Below, one piece after another: positions 59,001 through 64,000 of a stretch of DNA of 64,000 nucleotides. A model generated the notes under the pieces. It had not been told where the DNA came from. It saw nothing but the letters and a program-made list of their open reading frames with translations, and searched no databases. The first letter of the stretch is position 1. Each line of letters opens with the position of its first letter. The DNA comes from Beroe forskalii (Eukaryota > Ctenophora > Nuda > Beroida > Beroidae): the NCBI GenBank assembly GCA_011033025.1, contig WFMF01000082.1, forward strand, positions 124,001 to 188,000. The letters run 5' to 3'. A program made the translations under genes and the position numbers.

Positions 59001-62000
59001 GAGTACCACGAGCAGGCCAGAGTTGATGCGAGGTCAGTTCGCTGAGACACTAGAGAATATGGCCTCACTTATGGTTTACAGGTTTTTCATGGGTTGTGTT
59101 GGTTGGAAATGGCAAACTGAAGTAAGGATAATGCAATACAATGCCTAAAGAAGCTGAGTGGCTCCATTGAGCCACATAACAATGCTGGTTTGGGTTGTTG
59201 TTTTGGCCAAAAGCCTGATTTGCCTTAATCATTTCACCATAATGGAGCTCAAATGGCTCTAAATCAGCACTCAAATTTGAAGTGAGTGAAGTTTTCCAGC
59301 AAAAACCTCAAATCTAGCTGGAATCCAACCTGATCACAACTCAGGAGCACTGAGTGACCCCTCATACCTCAATTTTGACCAAAAAATAATTTAAGCGATT
59401 TTGATGACAAAATGATGAGTAAAACTTTCCAGCTCTATGGCCTCCCTACTTGTCCAAATATATTACCAGTGGTTCCTGGCTATGGCTAGCGTTTCAGACG
59501 ATGATATTCAACGGGAAAAAACAACCCTGACCCTTAAGCGAGTCCTTTAAGACAGCATTCACCACTCTATTCAAGAAGCTTCAACACTGGAATTGGGAAA
59601 ACATCAGTTTAGCAGTTGTTGAGCGCCTGGGACTATGTCAAAAAAGGATATGCTTCATACCATGGATTTTCGAAAATGTTCATCTATTTCACGAATTGTG
59701 TGCATAATTTCATAGCTCAAATAATTTCCGTTTTCCTCTGATAACAATATAAAATATGCCATGATAAACGTTACGTAGTATACATGCAGTTTATACCGGA
59801 GGTAATGCGGATCTATGACTGTGTGAATGAATTACTGACAAATTACCTACGTAAATATCAACTAATCTGGGTTTGTTTTGAGTAACACAATTTGTAATGC
59901 GGATATCGCTGTGCGAAGTACCTACTGTCTTACTGATAACTTACGTTACTATTAGCTTACCTTCATTCTAAGTTACAATTTCTAACTTGCCTTGCTGCTA
60001 TTGTTTCACTGTTATGAATTCAAATCACTTGTTAATTAGGCGCTAAAGCGAGAAAACTGACTTAACACCATGACATATTGTAATAGCAATGACTGCTTCT
60101 CGTGATGAGAGCAAGAATTATTTATACATGCTAGCTCCGATCTCATGACAAAAACTACACTCTATCGCATTATTGACTTTTCTTCTGAAATATTAAAATA
60201 AACACGCAATGAGTGTTTTGTGTTCATTATTGATTATAATATGTCATAATGAGTTAATTTGACAGCTCACCATGTAATTACAAAACACTCAGGTATACTA
60301 CCCCCTGGTTCTAACGAAGACCAAGTTATCACAAGGCATGCAGGACATGTCATCCCTTCCCATCGTCATCAAGGAACGTAACATTGAGTACCAACTTCAC
60401 CGAATCAAGCTCTTCAAGGCGCTCTTGTATGTGAGTACCTGCCACGTGCTCTGTGACACGTGACATGTTTTAGGACACGTGATATGTCACGTGACATGAC
60501 GTGTGACGTGTTGTCAATTTAGCAGCGTGTTTTGTGCAGCTCTTTAGTCCCTTTCATACGTGCATATCATTAACTGGATGGAAATAAGCCTTACAAAATT
60601 CAAACTTTTGTTTCCAATCCCTCAATCCTTTCAATATCTCAGAATGTACAAGTTTCTTTATTCCTGCATACTTCTTTGCATACTCCAGCAATGTTTAATT
60701 TAATCTGAAAGGTGATATGGTAAATGTTTTCCTGCGAGTTTTACTGATTATTGGTAAACAAATGTCCTTAGTTTTGATATGCCTTATTGTACATTTGCCA
60801 ATGATAACCGTCAATTCACATTATCTCGCGACGAATTCCATCTATCGGTAATTGTTCTCTACGGCAATTATATATGCAGATAATTCATGATGAACATCGG
60901 TGGTACCTGATTTTCTAAATTCGTCATCTTATTTCAGTCATATCCGGCGTCAACAGATTTTATCATGAGGGAAGCGGAGCTGGACGTGCCTCCTTTGCTA
61001 CGTGCTTTAGTATGGTCTGCTCTTCTCAATGTCAAAGGTAATTTATACCATTGTACACTGCCAATGGAATGGCCATGGTTTATGTACATAGACACAATGT
61101 GTAAACTGTAACGGCGGGACAAAAATTACAGATAGAGCTAAACTACTAGCAAAACTTTTAGCAAATTTGCGTGCAAATTTTCATTGAAGTCACTTACTAA
61201 ATTGCGCGGCTCGCGCGCGCGCACGTACCAATAGCCTGAATGTCAGTTCTATTCCGCATATGCGTACTTGCAGAGTTGTGTGGCCCTCGTTTGTTGTTAA
61301 TTGTTTGGTGTTGTGTTCCCTAGCATTCGACTACACTGCTTTTTAACAGCGATTTTATGTGGCTATATGGAAAGTTGTTGTCCTGCCCCCGAAGTTGCCA
61401 GTTGGCGCCCGTGGTTGATTTCATTATTTTCTGGAAAATGGCCAAGTTTGGCTCCATATGATTATCCCAACGAGCCGAACTTCACATTCCACTCTTCTAG
61501 GCGACTTAGAAGACTACTACAACAAGCTAGACAAAACCCAGAGTCTCGGTGCGATAGACCGTCAAATAGACGTAGACATACCGCGATGTCACCAATACCA
61601 TGCTTTCCTTTCCTCCCCCACGGGTCACGACAAGTTGAGACGGGTCCTAAAAGCCTGGGTTATTGACCACCCGGAGCTCACTTACTGGCAGGGCCTGGAC
61701 AGTTTGGCAGCCCCCTTCCTCGTCCTTCACTCGGGTAACGAGGCACTCGCCTACGCCTCACTCCGAGCGTTCGTGAGGAAGTATGTCAACAATTTCTTCC
61801 TGCGAGATAACTCCCATGTGATGGCTGAGTACTTGTGTGTCTTCTGTCACCTGCTCATGTTTCATGATCCGGAACTGGGACTGCATCTACAAGCCATGGG
61901 ATTCATTCCTGGTGGGTGCACATTCCTCTTTACAATCAATTTAACTTCGATTGATATTTTGTGTTAACTAAATTGTATATCTATATTGTTACAGATGATA

Positions 62001-63318
62001 TCTGATCTTTGAGGTTGTCAGGCGTTGCCTGACCCCCCCCCCCTCTGACGACGTCAGACAACTTTGAGAAAGCTACCCAAACCGTTAAGGTCTGATTATC
62101 ATTACTGCATTTTCAGAGCTGTACGCGATTCCCTGGTTCTTGACTATGTTCACACACGTGTTTCCTCTTCAGAAAATATTCTACCTGTGGGATACCATGC
62201 TACTCGGTTTGATTTTAAATGAACAGAACATTTCTGTAGATTCAAAGTTAAATTTAACCGTGCTTCCTATTCTCATGTCTCCAACCACGCCCATTTATGT
62301 ATGAACTGTTTGGAAACCTCCTGGCCCCCTTTTACTCTTTCACCATTCCTTGCCTCCATTGAGACCCCCATGCCCAGAAACCCTTTTAAACCCTCCCCCA
62401 TTAAAGATCTTATTCAACCCCCATCCCCGCAGGGAACTCTTCCTTTCCCATGTTCCTGGGTGCTGCAGTCCTAATCCAAGTCAGAGAGACACTTCTCTCT
62501 TATGAGTTCAACGAATGTATCCTTCTCTTTTCCGACATGCCTGATGTGGACATCGAGCAGGTTCGAGTCATATTGAAAATTATGTTCCAGGGTTGAATTT
62601 GAGTTATTATTCTATTAGCTCAAAATATGTTGTAGTAGGACTTCATAGGGATTTAAATATGATCGGGTGAAAGCGATGCCACTTTTATCCCAAAATTTCT
62701 CTAGATGATAATTCTTTGTTTCAGGTGATAAAGGAAGCGATGAAGATGTACCACATAACCCCAATGACGCTAACTTGGCGCAAGCACAGCTACTACCACC
62801 AAGAGAACGTGCTACTGCCACCTAAGCCACCTGAAGGCGGCTCCAAGTACACCTACAACTTCACCAACACCTTCCTCTCGGAGCACGTGGCGAGCTTCCC
62901 GGACATGCCAGGACTCAAGGAGGAAAGCTGCGGACGGATCTTCATCCAGGACCTGGCTAAGCTCCTCCGCCTCCAGGAGAGTCTGGAGATGCGGGGCGGC
63001 TCCCCCACCTACCGTACTGTGGTGGCGGACATCCGGAGCTCGGATGTGTTTGGGGTGGGGCATCTCCCGGACAGTCTCAACATCCCGGTTACTGAGGATC
63101 TGGTAACGAGTGAGGGGGCACCCACCTCCCCCGCCGCTAAGCGCCTGCTCGCCCACCGGCGCCGCAGAGACTCCCTGACCTTGGTGGTGGGACCTAACCA
63201 CACGGCTACCAAGCGGTTCTGTGACGTGCTCATCGGCCTCCACTTCCTTCACGTAGCGGTAGTGCATGGGGGTACCAGCGCTCTCTCGCAGGCGGGCATG
63301 TTGTGCGCCTCTTCTTAG
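53016..63318 (+). CDS. TBCK: TBCK: pseudokinase-TBC-rhodanese protein, 13 exons
   Basis: Exons: 53,016-53,201; 53,468-53,628; 54,127-54,272; 55,849-56,046; 56,325-56,403; 57,693-57,861; 58,221-58,410; 60,293-60,430; 60,938-61,037; 61,501-61,911; 62,117-62,206; 62,433-62,560; 62,725-63,318. Junction phases agree throughout; about 862 residues (human 893). Exons 1-6: protein-kinase fold lacking catalysis (HRD replaced by NRS, DFG by NFG, then SAPE and [15 protein letters not shown]). Exons 8-12: Rab-GAP TBC domain with both finger motifs ([17 protein letters not shown]), [15 protein letters not shown] and [11 protein letters not shown]. Exon 13: rhodanese-like ([20 protein letters not shown]) without an active-site cysteine. 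TBCK acts in mTOR signalling and endolysosomal mRNA/protein transport (FERRY complex). In exon 1 the frame shifts at the T-run 53,044-53,047: [10 protein letters not shown] leads in, [11 protein letters not shown] and [10 protein letters not shown] continue one base out. One surplus base would explain it. Confidence 0.95.
53655..53725. repeat. About 18-bp tandem repeat in TBCK intron 2
   Basis: GGGCATAGAGGACTGT recurs about four times with variants (GGGCAAACGCGACTGT). It is a small intronic minisatellite with no other feature. Confidence 0.8.
54795..54895. repeat. About 40-bp tandem repeat, three copies, TBCK intron 3
   Basis: TAGGTATCTACTATACATTC plus AATACACGATTAG is repeated three times with small changes, shortly before the exon-4-derived array. 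Confidence 0.75.
54965..55915 (+). repeat. 70-bp array made of the acceptor and 5' part of TBCK exon 4, about 13 copies
   Basis: The unit starts GTGTTAGTCGGGAGTGTAAG, encodes [20 protein letters not shown] in the frame of exon 4 and ends with a pyrimidine tract and TAG or CAG. Units are 65-70 bp (not a multiple of three), so read-through meets a stop in the second unit. Only the last unit (55,849) continues into the rest of exon 4 and has the CCACAG acceptor. The others end CCCTAG or TTTAG. The first unit at 54,965 also has a good CAACAG acceptor. Units also contain AGT|GTAAGT, a donor-like match. Confidence 0.95.
56546..57752 (+). repeat. 91-bp array made of the 5' part of TBCK exon 6 and its acceptor, about 13 copies
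   Basis: The unit starts GTGAGGAGTCCCTCACTCCC and contains the codons for [20 protein letters not shown], then CTCTATTCATCAG, ATTGTGAG|GTACGTG and TAG. The last unit (57,693) runs on into unique exon 6 coding. Two in-frame acceptors lie 18 bases apart before it (CATCAG at 57,674 and GTGTAG at 57,692), so exon 6 may begin with six extra codons. Copies are nearly identical, with single-base indels (for example GTGAGAGTCC and CACCCCCTGAC) and one 5'-truncated unit near 57,072, indicating recent expansion. Confidence 0.95.
58465..59783 (+). mobile_element. About 1.3-kb TIR element in TBCK intron 7
   Basis: The left end is GTATATCGTCTGTTTCGTTTATTATGGC (first 20 bases GTATATCGTCTGTTTCGTTT); the right end ATGCCATGATAAACGTTACG...GTATAC is its near complement. 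A plus-strand frame (58,519-58,929, 136 codons) includes [20 protein letters not shown] and a lysine/arginine-rich tail. I do not recognise it as a transposase. A fragment of the same family is at 27,805-27,990. The superfamily is undetermined. Confidence 0.65.
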
Positions 63319-64000
63319 GGCGCCCTCTCCCAGGCAGGCATGTTGTGCGCCTCCTCTTAGGGCGCCCTCTCCCAGGCAGGCATGTTGTGCGGCTCCTCTT
63401 AGGGCGCCCTCTCCCAGGCGGGCATGTTGTGCGCCTCTTCTTAGGGCGCCCTCTCGCAGGCAGGCATGCGCCTCTTAGGGGCGCCCTCTCGCAGGCAGGC
63501 ATGTTGTGCGGCTCTTCTTAGGGCGCCCTCTCCCAGGCAGGCATGTTGTGCGCCTCCTCTTAGGGCGCCCTCTCCCAGGCAGGCATGTTGTGCGCCTCTT
63601 CTTAGGGCGCCCTCTCCCAGGCGGGCATGTTGTGCGGCTCTTCTTAGGGCGCCCTCTCCCAGGCAGGCATGTTGTGCGCCTCTTCTTAGGGCGCCCTCTC
63701 CCAGGCAGGCATGTTGTGCGCCTCTTCTTAGGGCGCCCTCTCGCAGGCGGGCATGTTGTGCGCCTCATCTTAGGGCGCCCTCTCCCAGGCGGGCATGTTG
63801 TGCGCCTCTTCTTAGGGCGCCCTCTCCCAGGCGGGCATGTTGTGCGCCTCTTCTTAGGGCGCCCTCTCCCAGGCGGGCATGTTGTGCGCCTCATCTTAGG
63901 GCGCCCTCTCGCAGGCGGGCATGTTGTGCGCCTCATCTTAGGGCGCCCTCTCCCAGGCAGGCATGTTGTGCGCCTCCTCTTAGGGCGCCCTCTCGCAGGC
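63277..64000 (+). repeat. 42-bp array of the TBCK C-terminal codons and stop codon, about 17 copies, continuing past the window
   Basis: The unit contains GGCGCCCTCTCCCAGGCAGG and CATGTTGTGCGCCTCTTCTTAG. The first unit is the end of TBCK exon 13 ([12 protein letters not shown] then TAG at 63,316-63,318). Later units repeat the same codons in the same frame with a TAG each, because 42 is 14 codons. It is GC-rich (over 60%), unlike the AT-rich surroundings. The reverse strand is open through many units ([13 protein letters not shown] repeats) by consequence, not as a gene. The array would be the start of the 3' untranslated region. It is cut by the window end. Confidence 0.95.

Noticed and set aside
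60430..60520. Cluster of CACGTG and GTGACATG words after TBCK exon 8
   Set aside because: It looks like a short, intronic, low-complexity run; E-box function cannot be supported from position or spacing.
63475..63936. 153-codon minus-strand open frame with [13 protein letters not shown] repeats
   Set aside because: It is the antisense of the 42-bp TBCK 3'-end array; the length comes only from a repeat unit divisible by three. The resemblance to AT-hook motifs is accidental.
1..64000. tRNA, rRNA or other structural RNA genes
   Set aside because: I saw no A/B-box-containing cloverleaf or rRNA-like sequence; a covariance-model scan would be needed to exclude them.

Overview
This is an animal nuclear genome window, about two thirds A+T. 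The evidence is spliced GT-AG genes and metazoan families: a C9orf72-like DENN protein, TBCK, a KCTD10/13/TNFAIP1-type BTB adaptor, SNX4, ARV1, the TFIIH subunit GTF2H2, an Fcf2/DNTTIP2 ribosome-biogenesis protein and a secreted ShKT-domain protein. Many inverted-repeat DNA transposons and minisatellites, short introns and the ShKT gene fit an invertebrate, perhaps an early-branching marine animal such as a sponge or cnidarian. The sequence alone does not fix the taxon.

Layout. 1-14.2 kb and 16.3-24.2 kb are repeat territory. Two 6.6-kb copies of one terminal-inverted-repeat (TIR) element lie in opposite orientation (1,341-7,957 and 17,339-23,956). Each carries about 4 kb of a 22-bp minisatellite and a nested 1.2-kb PIF/Harbinger-like element. 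Between them sit a hAT element with a decayed BED finger, a homopolymer smear that looks like a sequencing artefact (13.74-14.24 kb) and the C9orf72-like gene. 24.5-41.3 kb is the gene-dense part, all on the minus strand: GTF2H2, Fcf2/DNTTIP2, an unrecognised 121-residue two-exon gene, the BTB adaptor (damaged), ARV1 and SNX4. 41.3-46.7 kb holds MITEs, a 199-bp palindrome and GC-rich repeats. 46.8-49.5 kb is the ShKT gene with a 46-bp, G-quadruplex-capable array directly at its 5' side. 51.3-51.65 kb has two exons of an unknown cysteine-containing gene. 53.0-63.3 kb is a complete 13-exon TBCK gene on the plus strand.

The most unusual theme is in TBCK. Three minisatellites in this gene are built from exon edges: about 13 copies of the acceptor plus 5' part of exon 4 (70 bp), about 13 copies of the 5' part of exon 6 (91 bp), and about 17 copies of the last coding codons with the stop codon (42 bp, running off the window). 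The array beside the ShKT gene also carries splice-like AG and GT motifs in each unit. Single-base frameshifts in two otherwise conserved genes, a small deletion in a third and the homopolymer smear mean local consensus quality must be checked before any gene here is called broken.

The genes do not form a pathway operon. Several share themes: Rab/membrane traffic and autophagy (C9orf72, TBCK, SNX4), ER lipid homeostasis (ARV1), CUL3 adaptor function (KCTD), transcription and repair (GTF2H2) and rRNA processing (Fcf2/DNTTIP2).
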